DNA of 33,554 nt from Acidimicrobiia bacterium (GCA_009840735.1 VXNF01000011.1:5232-38785); one strand, 5' to 3'; counted from the stretch's first letter, positions 23,611 through 33,010 are shown. The notes: generated by a model from the sequence alone, not told the origin. A program made the numbers and translations.

Positions 23611-24905
23611 CGTGGCGCTCCCGATGCCCGCCGGCCGACGGGGCCGTCGGGCGAGCCGTAGCGGGCCGATCCGGCTAGCTCCTCCTCGATGCGCAGCAAG
23701 CGGTTGTACTTGGCGGTGCGATCGCTGCGGGCCGGGGCGCCAGCCTTGATGAGCCCCGTGCCGGCGCCCACTGCTAGGTCGGCGATGAAGGTGTCCTCGG
23801 TCTCGCCGGATCGATGCGAGACCACCGCGCCGTATCCCGCTTCCTGCGCCACCTGAATGGCGTCGAGAGTCTCGCTGAGCGTTCCCACCTGATTCACCTT
23901 GATGAGGATCGAGTTGGCGACTCCGGCGTCGATGCCTCGCTGCAGGAGATCCGCACGGGTCACGAACAGGTCGTCTCCCACGAGGGCCACTCGCTCGCCC
24001 AGCGACTCGGTGAGCATCCGCCAGCCCTCCCAGTCGTCCTCGGCCATGCCGTCCTCGATCGAACAGATCGGGAAGCTGTCCGCTAGGCCCATGAGGTAGC
24101 CGACCATCGCCGCGCGGTCGAGGGTTCGCCCCTCCCCCGCCAGGCGATAGGCCCCGCCGGCGGCGAACTCGCTGGCCGCCACGTCGAGCGCCAGGGCCAC
24201 ATCGTCTCCGGGTGCCAGCCCGGCATCGACAACGGCGCCCAGCAACAGCTCCAGGGCGGTCTCGTTGCTGGCCAGGTCCGGCGCGAAACCCCCTTCGTCG
24301 CCGACCGCGGTGGACAGCCCCGCCCCCGACAGGCGTCGGCGCAGCGCCTGGTAGATCTCCGCTCCCCAGCGCAGCGCCTCGTTGAAGGAGTCTGCCCCGA
24401 GCGGCACGGCCATGAACTCCTGCATGTCGAGGTTGTTGTCGGCGTGGGCGCCGCCGTTGAGCAGGTTCATCAGCGGCACGGGAAGCACGCGGGCGGCGTC
24501 GCCTCCGATCCGCCGGTACAGCGGAACCGCCCGTCCGGCGGCGTCGGCCGCTGCCGTCGCCAGCGACACGCCGAGGAGGGCGTTGGCGCCGAGGCGGGAC
24601 TTGCCGGGCGTGCCGTCCAGGTCGATCAGCGTGCGGTCCAGCTTCCGCTGATCGCCCGAGTCGAGGCCTACGACGGCCCCGGCGATCTCACCGTGTACCG
24701 CGGCAACGGCGTCGCGCACGCCCTTGCCCCCGTAGCGCGTCCCGCCGTCGCGGCGTTCGAGCGCCTCGAGGCTGCCCGTCGAGGCGCCGGAGGGAACCGC
24801 GGCGCGCCCACGCGCCCCGCACGCCAGCACGACGTCCACCTCCACGGTGGGGTTGCCGCGCGAGTCCAAGATCTCTCTGCAGGCGACGTTGACGATTGCG
24901 CTCAT
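23607..24905 (-). CDS. eno: Enolase
   Basis: The 432-residue protein is a standard enolase: [58 protein letters not shown] with the catalytic Glu, metal ligands in [20 protein letters not shown] and VGDDLFVT, the catalytic Lys in [11 protein letters not shown], and [18 protein letters not shown]. It converts 2-phosphoglycerate to phosphoenolpyruvate in the cytosol. ATG 24905 is the start giving the usual MSAIVNV-type N-terminus; the 23 codons ahead are not family-like. A promoter is proposed upstream at 24975-25003, separating it from mazG. Confidence 0.97.
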   Translation of the reverse strand: MSAIVNVACREILDSRGNPTVEVDVVLACGARGRAAVPSGASTGSLEALERRDGGTRYGGKGVRDAVAAVHGEIAGAVVGLDSGDQRKLDRTLIDLDGTPGKSRLGANALLGVSLATAAADAAGRAVPLYRRIGGDAARVLPVPLMNLLNGGAHADNNLDMQEFMAVPLGADSFNEALRWGAEIYQALRRRLSGAGLSTAVGDEGGFAPDLASNETALELLLGAVVDAGLAPGDDVALALDVAASEFAAGGAYRLAGEGRTLDRAAMVGYLMGLADSFPICSIEDGMAEDDWEGWRMLTESLGERVALVGDDLFVTRADLLQRGIDAGVANSILIKVNQVGTLSETLDAIQVAQEAGYGAVVSHRSGETEDTFIADLAVGAGTGLIKAGAPARSDRTAKYNRLLRIEEELAGSARYGSPDGPVGRRASGAPR

Positions 24906-24974
24906 GCGGTGCGCCTCATGTGGCTGATCCGTTCCCGAGAGTCGTTCCTGTTGGAAACGGGGAACAAGTTGCAA

Positions 24975-25003
24975 AAGTTACTCGTGTTGTGTGCGCTTGA
25001 AAA
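24975..25003 (-). promoter_or_regulatory. Probable eno promoter
   Basis: On the minus strand TTTTCA (25003-24998) and TAACTT (24980-24975) are separated by 17 nt, about 70 nt before the eno start. The 24906-25096 spacer is visibly richer in A and T than its surroundings and also contains an imperfect GTTCC/GGAAC hairpin near 24931-24965 between promoter and gene. Confidence 0.5.
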
Positions 25004-25096
25004 GGGCTCAAGCCAGATTTGTGCCGAAGTTCTGCCGGTCCCTGCCGGCGCGCCCCACACCAGGGCGGCGCCGTGAGATGCGGAGAATCTTGGGGC

Positions 25097-25858
25097 TCAG
25101 CTGTCCTCGAGGCGGCGGAACTCCTCGCGGGCAGCGTCGGTGGCGGCCCGCAGCGCCGACTCCGGATCCAGCGTGCGGTGGCGCGCCAGAACCACGGCGT
25201 CGAACAGCAGCGACCCCAGCCACGCCTCGTCACGGCCCGCCGCCCCGACGTCGAGGGCGGCGCGCAGGCGCGCCAGCGCAGCAGCCTCGGTGCTGCTTTC
25301 CAGCCCGGCCGCCTCGGCCCGCTTCTGGACCTTCAGAGCGCCGAGCAGCGCCGGAAGCGCCTCGGGGATGCCGTCCATTGCCGAGGTCCGCCCCTTCTCG
25401 GCTCGCTTGAGCTGCTCCCAGCCGGCCTCGAGTGCGCCGTCCTCCGCAGCGGCGCCCGGCTCGGGGCCGAACACATGGGGATGGCGCCGACGCAGCTTGG
25501 CGTCCACCTGCCGCACCACATCCGCGAGCGTGAACCGGCCCCCCTCGGCGGCGAGGGTCGCATGAAACACGATGTGGAACAGCAGGTCCCCGAGCTCCTC
25601 CTCGAGATGCCCGTAGCGCTCGCCAGCGACGACCGCGCCGTCGCACAGCGGCGGCTCGGGCAGCGCGTCGATGGCCTCGAGCACTTCGTAGACCTCCTCG
25701 AGCAGGTGGCGGCGCAGGCTCCGGTGCGTCTGGGCGCGGTCCCAGGGACACTCGGCGCGCAGCTTCACCACCAGGGCGGCGAAGCTGACCAGCTCAGCGG
25801 CAAGCTGCTCACCGGCACCGGGCTCTGCGGCTGCGTCCACCGACGGCTCGGGGCTCAT
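25097..25858 (-). CDS. mazG: MazG nucleoside triphosphate pyrophosphohydrolase
   Basis: The 253-residue protein contains a full MazG domain: LRAECPWDRAQTHRSLRRHLLEEVYEVLEAID (with EEVYE), and GHLEEELGDLLFHIVFHATLAAEGGRFTLADVVRQVDAKLRRRHPHVFG. The paired glutamates and the Asp in EELGD hold Mg2+ for hydrolysis of (d)NTPs to monophosphates and pyrophosphate. MazG removes damaged nucleotides and can influence stringent responses. A shorter, degenerate C-terminal repeat follows (DEAWLGSLLFDAVVLARHRTLDPESALRAATD). The ATG overlaps the mfd stop by 4 nt, as part of the conserved mfd-mazG-eno series. Confidence 0.94.
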   Translation of the reverse strand: MSPEPSVDAAAEPGAGEQLAAELVSFAALVVKLRAECPWDRAQTHRSLRRHLLEEVYEVLEAIDALPEPPLCDGAVVAGERYGHLEEELGDLLFHIVFHATLAAEGGRFTLADVVRQVDAKLRRRHPHVFGPEPGAAAEDGALEAGWEQLKRAEKGRTSAMDGIPEALPALLGALKVQKRAEAAGLESSTEAAALARLRAALDVGAAGRDEAWLGSLLFDAVVLARHRTLDPESALRAATDAAREEFRRLEDS

Positions 25859-28800
25859 GCCGCCGAGGGGGCTTGCGCCGCCGGCTGGGCGCGCTCGCCG
25901 AGCCGCTCCAACACCTCGGTGATTGCTTCGACCGCCGCCGACCGGCTGTGCAGCGGCAAACGCAAACGCCCCGACGAGGGCTCGTAGACAGCGGCGGGCC
26001 AGAGCCGCTCTAAGCGCACGCGGCGGCTCTCGCGCAGCCGCAGGGGCGAGATGCGGGCCTCGCCGGCACCGGCGGGCTGGGACCGGACCGACACGTCGCT
26101 GACGCCGGCGGCGACGCAGAGCACCCGCAGCCGCGCCACCGCCAGGAGCGACTCTGCGGCGGCGGGCAGCGGCCCGAATCGGTCAAGCCACTCGGCGCGC
26201 ACGTCCTGGATCGCCTCGACGCTCGCCGCCTCGGCGAGGCGGCGGTAGGCGGCGAAACGAAGCGACTCCGACGGCACGTAATCCGACGGCAGGTGCGCGT
26301 CCACCGGCACGTCGAGGTTCACCTCGGCGGGCGGCTCGGGTGCCTCCCCGGCCAGTTCCGCCACCGCTTCGGTCACCATCTCGCAGTAGAGGTCGTAGCC
26401 CACCGCGGCGATGTGACCCGACTGCCCCACCCCCAGCAGGTTGCCGGCACCCCTGATCTCCAGATCGCGCATGGCGATGCGGATCCCCGAGCCCAGTTCG
26501 GTGGACTCGGCCACCACCTTCAGCCGCTCGTAGGCGTCTTCGCTGAGCGAGCGCTCCGGCGGGGTGAACAGGTAGGCGTAGGCCCGCATCTGCGCCCGAC
26601 CGACGCGGCCGCGGATTTGGTGGAGCTGAGCGAGACCCATTTGGTCGGCACGGTCGACGATCAGCGTGTTGACCGTCGGCATGTCGATGCCCGACTCGAT
26701 GATCGTGGTGCAGACCATCACGTCGTGGCGGCGGTCCCAGAAGTCCAGCACCGCCTGCTCGAGCGCCGCCTCTTCCATCTGGCCGTGCGCCACGGCGACG
26801 CGCGCGTCAGGGACCAGCTCTCCCAGGCGCGCCGCCACGAGGTCGATGTCGGCGACTCGGTTGTGGACGAAGAACACCTGCCCGTCGCGCAGCAGCTCAC
26901 GTCGGATCGCCTCGACGACGGCCCGCTCGTCGTAGGGGCCCACGTAGGTGCCGATGGGCTTGCGGTCCGCCGGCGGCGTCTGCAGCACGGTCAGGTCTCG
27001 GATCCCGGTGAGGCTCATCTCCAGGGTGCGCGGGATGGGCGTGGCGGTGAGCGTGAGCACGTCCAGGTCGCAGCGGAGCGTCTTGATGGCCTCTTTGTGG
27101 GTGACGCCGAAGCGCTGCTCCTCGTCCACGATCAACAGCCCCAGACGGGCGAAGGCCACGTCGCCGGAGAGCAGCCGGTGGGTCCCGACGACCACGTCGA
27201 CCTCGCCGCTGCGCAGGCCCTGAAGGACGCGGCGCACCCCCGCCGGGGAGAGGAACCGACTCAGCATCTCGACGCGCACTGGGAAGCCGGCGTACCGCTC
27301 GGCGAAGGTCTGGTAGTGCTGATGGGCCAGCAGGGTCGTCGGCACAAGGACGGCTGCCTGCCGGCCGTCGGTCACGGCCTTGAAGGCGGCCCGAACCGCC
27401 ACCTCGGTCTTGCCGAAGCCCACGTCCCCGCAGATCAGCCGGTCCATCGGCACCGGTTTCTCCATGTCCTCCTTGACCTGCGCGATGGCGCTGAGCTGAT
27501 CGGCTGTCTCCGGATAGGCGAAGGCGGCCTCCATCTGCGCCTGCCACGGGCCGTCTGGGCCGAAGGCGTGACCGGTGGCGCCGTGGCGCTTGCGGTACAG
27601 CGCCACGAGTTCGCCCGCCACCTCCGAGACTGCGGAGCGCACTCGGCTCTTGGTGCGCTGCCAGTCGGCACCGCCGAGGCGGCTGAGGGTCGGAGCGTCC
27701 CCACCGGTGTACTGCCGGACGGTGTCGAGTTGGTCGGTGGGGACGTAGAGCCGGGCGTCGCCCTTGTACTCCAGCAGCAGGTAGTCCCGCTCGACGCCGT
27801 CCATGGCCTTCGTGACCATGCCGCGGTAGCAGGCCACGCCGTGGGTTCGATGCACCACGTAACCGCCGAGGCGAAGGTCCTCCACGACGCCGCGTCCGCT
27901 GGGCGCCGCCGCGGGCCGCGCCCGGCGGTGGACTCGCCGCCGCCCGGTCAGGTCGCTCTCGGCCAGGATCGCCAGGCGAATCTCCGGGAGGATGCAGCCT
28001 TGGCGCAGCGGGCTCACGACCACCGAGCAGCCCGGCGGGCCGACGGCGCTGAGCGAACCGGACCCGTCCAGCGCCACGCCGTGGTCCGCCAGCCGACTGC
28101 GCAGCCGCTGAGCCGATCCTTCGCCGTCGGCCGCCACGACCACCCGGTAGCCCTCGGCCAGCAGCGAGGCTGCCTGGCGGACCGGGCCATCGCCGCCGCC
28201 GAGGGGCGACTCCCACCCCAAGGCCTCCACGAGAGGCTCGCCGGGGCTCGCCGGGCTGCTGTTCAGGCACCACACCGGCGCTTCGCAGCGAGCGAGGAGA
28301 TCCCCCGCAGCCACGTGCGCGCTCGGCACGGGCTCATCGGGCGCCACCCCCCAGGCGGCGGCGAGGTGGCGAGCCAACTCGGCCTCCTCCGCCAGCAGGT
28401 CCTGGGCCCTCGCCCAAAGACGGTCTCTCTCGATGAGCACTACGAGGCCGCCGGGGGGGATCAGGTCGGCGAAGGAGCGCGGCTCGGCGCTCAGCCAACC
28501 CAGCCAGGCCTCCATGCCGTCGAAGAACGCCCCCTCGGCCAGCAGCTCCCACCGCCGCCGGCCCCAGGGCGCCTCGACGGCGAGTTCGGCCGACCGGCGG
28601 CGCACCTCCTCGTTGGGTCGCAGCTCGCGGCATCCGAAGATCACCGCTGTCGCCAGCGAGGCGCCGGATCGCTGGCCGCTGACGGAGAAGGTGCAGAGCC
28701 GCTCTATCTCGTCGCCCCACAGGTCGACGCGTACCGGCGCTGACGACGTGGCGTCGAACACGTCGACGATGGAGCCCCGCACGGCCATCTCGCCGCGTTG

Positions 28801-29394
28801 TTCCACCTGCACGCCCCGGCGGTAGCCGGAGGCGACGAGCCGCTCGATCAGGTCGTCACGGTCGCAGCGGTCCCCCAGGCGCAGCGTGACCGGCTCGAAG
28901 TCTTCCGAGCCCGGCGCTAGCCGCTGCATGAGTGCCCGCACCGAGGCGACCACCACCGACGGCGCCGTCTCGGGTCGGCCCATCCGCCAGATGGTGCGCA
29001 GCCGGGCGCCCATGGCTGCCGCGGCGGGGCTCACCTGCTCGAACGGCAACGTCTCCCAGGCCGGCAGGGCGGCGACCGCCTCGGCGCCCAACCAGCTCTG
29101 CAGATCGGCGGTCAGACGCTCTGCGGCCGCCTCGGTCACGGCGGCGACCACCACAGGCCGCCGACCCGAGGCGCGGGCCAGCGCCGCCAGCGCCGCCGGC
29201 TGCGCACGCTCAGGCACCGCCATGGTGGCCTCGCGCCGGCCCAGCGAGGCGCTGATGGCCCGCGCCGCGGCCACCTCGGCGGCTAGGGGCGACAGAGCCG
29301 GCCGTCCGGTAGCCAAGGCCTCGGGGACCGCAGCGGCCGCTATCTCAGCCGGCATCGCCGGAGCGGCCTTCGCTGACATCGTCCGAGCGGACAT
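25855..29394 (-). CDS. mfd: Transcription-repair coupling factor Mfd
   Basis: The 1179-residue protein has the Mfd domain order: UvrB-like N-terminal region (LPAWETLPFEQVSPAAAAMGARL, then RGEMAVRGSIVDVFDA), an RNA-polymerase-interacting domain (DYLLLEYKGDARLYVPTDQLDTVRQYTGG), a RecG-like translocase with Walker A GDVGFGKTE (near 652-660), Walker B VDEEQRFGV and QIRGRVGRA, and a C-terminal TRCF domain. It pushes stalled RNA polymerase off lesions and recruits UvrA. ATG 29394 overlaps pth by 50 nt; an in-frame Met at 29355 cuts the overlap to 11 nt and is equally possible, because the first residues are low-complexity Ala-rich. Full length and apparently intact. Confidence 0.96.
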   Translation of the reverse strand: MSARTMSAKAAPAMPAEIAAAAVPEALATGRPALSPLAAEVAAARAISASLGRREATMAVPERAQPAALAALARASGRRPVVVAAVTEAAAERLTADLQSWLGAEAVAALPAWETLPFEQVSPAAAAMGARLRTIWRMGRPETAPSVVVASVRALMQRLAPGSEDFEPVTLRLGDRCDRDDLIERLVASGYRRGVQVEQRGEMAVRGSIVDVFDATSSAPVRVDLWGDEIERLCTFSVSGQRSGASLATAVIFGCRELRPNEEVRRRSAELAVEAPWGRRRWELLAEGAFFDGMEAWLGWLSAEPRSFADLIPPGGLVVLIERDRLWARAQDLLAEEAELARHLAAAWGVAPDEPVPSAHVAAGDLLARCEAPVWCLNSSPASPGEPLVEALGWESPLGGGDGPVRQAASLLAEGYRVVVAADGEGSAQRLRSRLADHGVALDGSGSLSAVGPPGCSVVVSPLRQGCILPEIRLAILAESDLTGRRRVHRRARPAAAPSGRGVVEDLRLGGYVVHRTHGVACYRGMVTKAMDGVERDYLLLEYKGDARLYVPTDQLDTVRQYTGGDAPTLSRLGGADWQRTKSRVRSAVSEVAGELVALYRKRHGATGHAFGPDGPWQAQMEAAFAYPETADQLSAIAQVKEDMEKPVPMDRLICGDVGFGKTEVAVRAAFKAVTDGRQAAVLVPTTLLAHQHYQTFAERYAGFPVRVEMLSRFLSPAGVRRVLQGLRSGEVDVVVGTHRLLSGDVAFARLGLLIVDEEQRFGVTHKEAIKTLRCDLDVLTLTATPIPRTLEMSLTGIRDLTVLQTPPADRKPIGTYVGPYDERAVVEAIRRELLRDGQVFFVHNRVADIDLVAARLGELVPDARVAVAHGQMEEAALEQAVLDFWDRRHDVMVCTTIIESGIDMPTVNTLIVDRADQMGLAQLHQIRGRVGRAQMRAYAYLFTPPERSLSEDAYERLKVVAESTELGSGIRIAMRDLEIRGAGNLLGVGQSGHIAAVGYDLYCEMVTEAVAELAGEAPEPPAEVNLDVPVDAHLPSDYVPSESLRFAAYRRLAEAASVEAIQDVRAEWLDRFGPLPAAAESLLAVARLRVLCVAAGVSDVSVRSQPAGAGEARISPLRLRESRRVRLERLWPAAVYEPSSGRLRLPLHSRSAAVEAITEVLERLGERAQPAAQAPSAA

Positions 29395-30007
29395 TGAAGG
29401 TGTTCATGGCGCGCTCGGGTCCCTCGGCGGCGATGGCTTCGGCGGCGTCGGCGGCCCGCGCCGCCGCGGCCCTCAGAGCGTCGCGGTCGGCAGATCGGGG
29501 CCGGCTCAGCACGTAGTCGGCCCCCGCCGCCGCGCTCGGCGGGCGACCGACGCCGATGCGGATCCGGACGAAGGACGTGGCGCGCAGACAGTCGCGGATC
29601 GACCGCAGCCCCTTGTGGCCGGCCAGCCCCCCGCCCACGCGGACCTGCACCCGCCCCGTCGGCAAGTCGAGTTCGTCGTGGATGACTACGAGGCGACGCA
29701 GGTCGTCGATGCCGAAGCGCGCCACGAGCTTCCTCACGGCCCCCCCGGAGTCGTTCATGTAGGTCTGCGGGAACGCCAAGGCGACGCGACGCCCCTCGAT
29801 GCGCACCTCGTCGGTCAACGCCGACAGGCCCCGGCGGCTTCGCAGGCGACCTCCGTGGCGCTGCGCCAGCACCTCCACGGCGACCGCGCCGGCATTGTGG
29901 CGGGTGCCGGCGTAGTCCGCTCCGGGGTTGCCCAGCCCCACCACCAGGAGATCGGCAGGGGTGCCGGTCCGCTGCGCCCCAGCCGGCCGGCGCCGGCCAA
30001 GGGACAT
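29345..30007 (-). CDS. pth: Peptidyl-tRNA hydrolase
   Basis: The 220-residue protein shows LLVVGLGNPGADYAGTRHNAG with catalytic His37, FPQTYMNDSGGAV with substrate-binding Asn85, VVIHDELDLPTGRVQVRVGGGLAGHKGLRSI with Asp111, and RIRIGVGRP. It frees tRNA from peptidyl-tRNA released early from ribosomes. A C-terminal Ala-rich helical tail follows, as usual in actinobacteria. About 17 residues at the N-terminus precede the fold, and a later start is possible. It lies 8 nt downstream of rplY, the conserved rplY-pth pair. Confidence 0.96.
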   Translation of the reverse strand: MSLGRRRPAGAQRTGTPADLLVVGLGNPGADYAGTRHNAGAVAVEVLAQRHGGRLRSRRGLSALTDEVRIEGRRVALAFPQTYMNDSGGAVRKLVARFGIDDLRRLVVIHDELDLPTGRVQVRVGGGLAGHKGLRSIRDCLRATSFVRIRIGVGRPPSAAAGADYVLSRPRSADRDALRAAAARAADAAEAIAAEGPERAMNTFNVRSDDVSEGRSGDAG

Positions 30008-30015
30008 CGCCGACC

Positions 30016-30672
30016 TCAGCCGCTGTCGTCCTCGGCGGCCCCCTCGCCGTCGCCGTCACCCTCGGACTCGGCCTCGGCCTCCTCGGCCTCGGCCTCCGCC
30101 GCCGCCTCCAGGGCGCTGCGGGTGATGATTCCTGACACCACCGGCGCCGACTCATCCACGAGGGCGGTGACGCCGGCTGGCAGCTCCAGGTCGGCCACGG
30201 TCAGCGTGGACCCGACGGTCAGCTCCGACACGTCAAGCACCAGCTCGTTGGGGATCGAGCGCGGCTTGGCGAGGACGCGCAGAGTGTCCAACGACCGCTC
30301 GACGATGCCGTTCATGTCGAGCACGGCGGCGGCCTGCCCGGCCAGGCGAATCGGCACCTCCACGGCCACATCGGAGTCGGGCTCGACGCGGAGGAAGTCC
30401 ACATGGGTCACGTCGCCGCGCAGCGGATGGCGCTGCATCTCCTTCACCAGCGCCATCTCTTGGCGGCCGGCGACATCGAGGTTCAACACGACGTTCAGCC
30501 CGGCCTCGGTAGACAGGGCGCCCCGCAAGGCGCGGTAGTCCACGCTCGCCGTGACGGCGCCCTTGCCGAGGCCGTAGACCGTGGCGGGAACCTTGCCTTG
30601 GAGTCTCAGACGGCGAGACGGCCCGCTGCCGGTGGCGCGGCCCAACTCGAGGGGGAGGACGACTTCCTGCAT
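30016..30672 (-). CDS. rplY: 50S ribosomal protein bL25, CTC form
   Basis: The 218-residue protein has the N-terminal 5S-rRNA-binding bL25 domain (GSGPSRRLRLQGKVPATVYGLG, then EMQRHPLRGDVTHVDFLRV) and the C-terminal TL5/CTC beta domain (VEVPIRLAGQAAAVLDMNGIVERSLDTLRVLAKPRSIPNELVLDVSELTVGSTLTVADLELPAGV). It ends in an acidic tail of about 26 residues rich in Glu, Ala, Asp and Gly, encoded by low-complexity GAG/GCC/GAC codons. It binds 5S rRNA in the central protuberance. The 74-nt gap to prs contains a TAGGCT hexamer on the minus strand (30717-30712) that may start a separate transcript. Confidence 0.95.
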   Translation of the reverse strand: MQEVVLPLELGRATGSGPSRRLRLQGKVPATVYGLGKGAVTASVDYRALRGALSTEAGLNVVLNLDVAGRQEMALVKEMQRHPLRGDVTHVDFLRVEPDSDVAVEVPIRLAGQAAAVLDMNGIVERSLDTLRVLAKPRSIPNELVLDVSELTVGSTLTVADLELPAGVTALVDESAPVVSGIITRSALEAAAEAEAEEAEAESEGDGDGEGAAEDDSG

Positions 30673-30746
30673 GGTCTTTCCGGTGGAGCGCTCGGAGGAT
30701 GAACCGGCGCGAGCCTATCCGGCGAAGCCCTCGACCCGTCGCCGGC

Positions 30747-31733
30747 TCAAGACAGGTTGTTGCCGCCGAAGATCTCGCTCACCGAGGTGTCCTCGAACAC
30801 CGCCCGCACGGCCCGCGCGATGATCGGCGCCACCGAGACCACCTCGAGGGTGTCGATGCACTTCTCCGGCGGCAGCGGCAGCGTGTCGGTGACGATGACC
30901 TTGCCGATCACGGAGTTCTTCAGCCGGTCGATTGCCGGACCCGAGAACAGGCCGTGCGTGGTGGCGGCGTACACCGCCTCGGCACCGCGGGCGGCCAGTT
31001 GCTCGGCGGCCGCCACGATCGTTCCGCCGGTGTCGATCATGTCGTCGATCAGCACGCAGACGCGCCCGGCCACCTCGCCCACGACCTCGCGCGCCTGCAC
31101 GGCGCTCCTCTCACCTCGAAGACGGCTCTTGTGGACGATCGCCAGGTCGGCGCCGAGGGCGATGGCGTAGCGCTCGGCGACCTTGACCCGCCCGGCATCC
31201 GGCGAGACGACGACTAGGTCCTCGCCCAGACCGCCGATCCGCTCGCACAGCGCCGGCATCGCCGTGAGGTGGTCCCAGGGACCGTCGAAGAACCCTTGGA
31301 TCTGGCCCGAATGCAGGTCGACGCTCACGAGGCGCCCGGCGCCGGCGGCGGTCAGCATGTTGGCCATCAGCTTGGCCGAGATCGGCTCGCGGCCTTCGGC
31401 CTTGCGGTCCTGGCGGGCGTAGGGAAAGAACGGACAGACGGCGGTGACGCGTTTGGCCGAGGCCCGCCGAGCGGCGTCCACCATGACGAGCTGCTCGAGG
31501 ACGGCGTCGTTGATCGAGCGCCCTTCGACGGCGGCGTGGGATTGGATGATGAAGACGTCGGCGCCGCGTATCGACTGGCCGAACCGGCAGTGGATCTCGC
31601 CGTTGGCGAAGTCCGAGAGGTTGGTCTCGCACAGGCGGGTGTCGAGGTGCGCCGCGATCGCCTCGGCCAACTCCAGGTTGGCCCGCCCCGACATGACCTG
31701 CAGATGCTTGGTCGTCACGATTTGCAAACTCAT
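30747..31733 (-). CDS. prs: Ribose-phosphate pyrophosphokinase
   Basis: The 328-residue protein is a class I PRPP synthetase: LSDFANGEIHCRFGQSIRGADVFIIQS, the flexible loop PFFPYARQDRKAEGREPISAKL, the catalytic VVSPDAGRVKVAERYA and HKSRLRGE region, and the PRPP-binding loop VLIDDMIDTGGTIVAAAEQL. It makes PRPP from ribose 5-phosphate and ATP for nucleotides, histidine, tryptophan and NAD. It sits 19 nt after glmU with GGGAAGGGA before the ATG, as glmU-prs pairs do in most Gram-positive bacteria. The C-terminus SEIFGGNNLS is close to the family norm. Confidence 0.97.
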   Translation of the reverse strand: MSLQIVTTKHLQVMSGRANLELAEAIAAHLDTRLCETNLSDFANGEIHCRFGQSIRGADVFIIQSHAAVEGRSINDAVLEQLVMVDAARRASAKRVTAVCPFFPYARQDRKAEGREPISAKLMANMLTAAGAGRLVSVDLHSGQIQGFFDGPWDHLTAMPALCERIGGLGEDLVVVSPDAGRVKVAERYAIALGADLAIVHKSRLRGERSAVQAREVVGEVAGRVCVLIDDMIDTGGTIVAAAEQLAARGAEAVYAATTHGLFSGPAIDRLKNSVIGKVIVTDTLPLPPEKCIDTLEVVSVAPIIARAVRAVFEDTSVSEIFGGNNLS

Positions 31734-31752
31734 CGTCCCTTCCCGAGCTCGG

Positions 31753-32811
31753 CTAGGGCGCCGTCGCCGGGCCGAGGCTCGCGAACGGTCCGACCCGCTC
31801 GTCCGGGCCGACCTCGGCGTCGGTTCCCTGGCTCATCTCCACGACCGCCCCCGCGCCCACCGCGCAGTCCACAAGCCGCGTGTACGGGCCGATGACCGCA
31901 TCGGAGCCCACCACGGTGTGGCCTTCCAGAATGGTGCCCGGTCGGAGCACCACGCCCGCGGCGAGGCGCACGGTGACGTCGATGTGGGTGGTGTGGGGAT
32001 CCACTACCGAAACGCCCTCCCGCAGCCAGCCGTCGATCACCCGTCGCCGGACTTCGGCGCGCGCCGCGGCGAGTTGGGCCTGGTCGTTCACGCCCTGCGC
32101 CTCGGTGGCGTCGCTGAGGGTGAACGAGTCGACTCGGTGGCCCATCCGGGCGAGCACCTGCACGATGTCGGTGAGATAGAACTCCCCGGCGGCGTTGTCG
32201 GGGCGAATGCGGCGCAGCGCCGGGCCGCAGAAGCTGCGGCGGACCACATAGACCGAGGTGCAGATCTCATCGATGGCGAGTTCGTCGGGCGAGGCGTCGG
32301 CCTGCTCGACGATGCCGCGCACCGAGCCCTCGGGGCCTCGCACGACCCGCCCGTAGCCGCTGGGCGCCTCTACGCGGGCCGTCAGCAGGGTGCAGGCCGC
32401 GCCGCTGGCCAGGTGGTGCGCCACGAGTTCCCGCAGCGTCGCCGGGCGCAGCAGTGGGGCGTCGCCGGGGACGATGAGCAGCTCGCCGGCTTCGGGGTCG
32501 CCAGCGGGATCGCCCAGGGCGGCCAAGCCACAGGCGGCGGCGTCGCCGGTGCCCCGCGGCGCCGGCTGCTCGGTCACCTCGAGGGGCAGGTGGGCGGTGC
32601 GGGTCTGCATCTCCTTGGCGACAATCTCGTCGTCGGGTCCCAGCACCACCACGATCCGATCGGGCCGGCAGGCGCCCAAGGCGTCCACCACGTGGGCGAG
32701 CATCGGCGCCCCCGCCAGCGGGTGCAGGGGCTTGCGCAGCCCGGACCGCATGCGGGAGCCGCTGCCGGCGGCCAGCACGATCGCGGCGAGGTCGACGCCG
32801 AGCGCGCTCAC
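31753..32811 (-). CDS. glmU: GlmU-like UDP-GlcNAc pyrophosphorylase, shortened at the C-terminus
   Basis: The 352-residue protein has the complete uridyltransferase domain: AAIVLAAGSGSRMRSGLRKPLHPLAGAPM (with the GXGXRM-XSXXPK signature), EQPAPRGTGDAAACGLAAL, VPGDAPLL, APSGYGRVVR, GIVEQADA and NAAGEFYLTDIV. A left-handed beta-helix follows (about 260-345) but ends at VGPFASLGPATAP. Full GlmU proteins run about 450-490 residues; the acetyltransferase active site (His363 and neighbours in E. coli) lies beyond this point and is missing, and the Arg of GPFARLRPG is Gly here. There is no room for more before prs, 19 nt away. So it should make UDP-GlcNAc from GlcNAc-1-phosphate, while acetylation of GlcN-1-phosphate needs another enzyme. 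It starts with GTG. Confidence 0.88.
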   Translation of the reverse strand: MSALGVDLAAIVLAAGSGSRMRSGLRKPLHPLAGAPMLAHVVDALGACRPDRIVVVLGPDDEIVAKEMQTRTAHLPLEVTEQPAPRGTGDAAACGLAALGDPAGDPEAGELLIVPGDAPLLRPATLRELVAHHLASGAACTLLTARVEAPSGYGRVVRGPEGSVRGIVEQADASPDELAIDEICTSVYVVRRSFCGPALRRIRPDNAAGEFYLTDIVQVLARMGHRVDSFTLSDATEAQGVNDQAQLAAARAEVRRRVIDGWLREGVSVVDPHTTHIDVTVRLAAGVVLRPGTILEGHTVVGSDAVIGPYTRLVDCAVGAGAVVEMSQGTDAEVGPDERVGPFASLGPATAP

Positions 32812-32852
32812 GGCGCCGTCAGGTCGTTCGACATACCGCAGCGGCGGTCATG

Positions 32853-32924
32853 CTGGCCGGGCAGGGCTCGAACCTGCAGCCTCCTGATCCAAAGTCAGGC
32901 GTTCTGCCATTGAACTACCGGCCA
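32853..32924 (-). tRNA. tRNA-Gln (anticodon UUG)
   Basis: On the minus strand a 72-nt cloverleaf folds without mismatch in the main stems: acceptor TGGCCGG/CCGGCCA with the U1-A72 pair typical of tRNA-Gln, D stem GTTC/GAAC, anticodon stem CCTGA/TCAGG with loop CTTTGGA (anticodon TTG), and T arm GCAGG-TTCGAGC-CCTGC. The discriminator is G. CCA is not encoded (CAT follows). A TAGCGT -10 element lies 10 nt upstream (32940-32935). Confidence 0.97.
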
Positions 32925-32934
32925 CCTGCCTGCC

Positions 32935-32940
32935 ACGCTA
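32935..32940 (-). promoter_or_regulatory. -10 element of the tRNA-Gln promoter
   Basis: TAGCGT on the minus strand, 10 nt before the mature tRNA 5' end. No good -35 hexamer is seen at 17 nt. The glmU gene starts 41 nt beyond the tRNA, so read-through into the operon is possible. Confidence 0.45.
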
Positions 32941-33010
32941 GCGGGCGGCGCCCCGAGGTTCGTCGCGGTGGGCATGGTGGGCGCTGTGACTGTTGTAGCC
33001 GCCGACGGGC

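Noticed and set aside
26293-28743. Rightward open frame of 816 codons
   Set aside because: Antisense to mfd, with no recognisable domain; explained by codon bias in GC-rich DNA.
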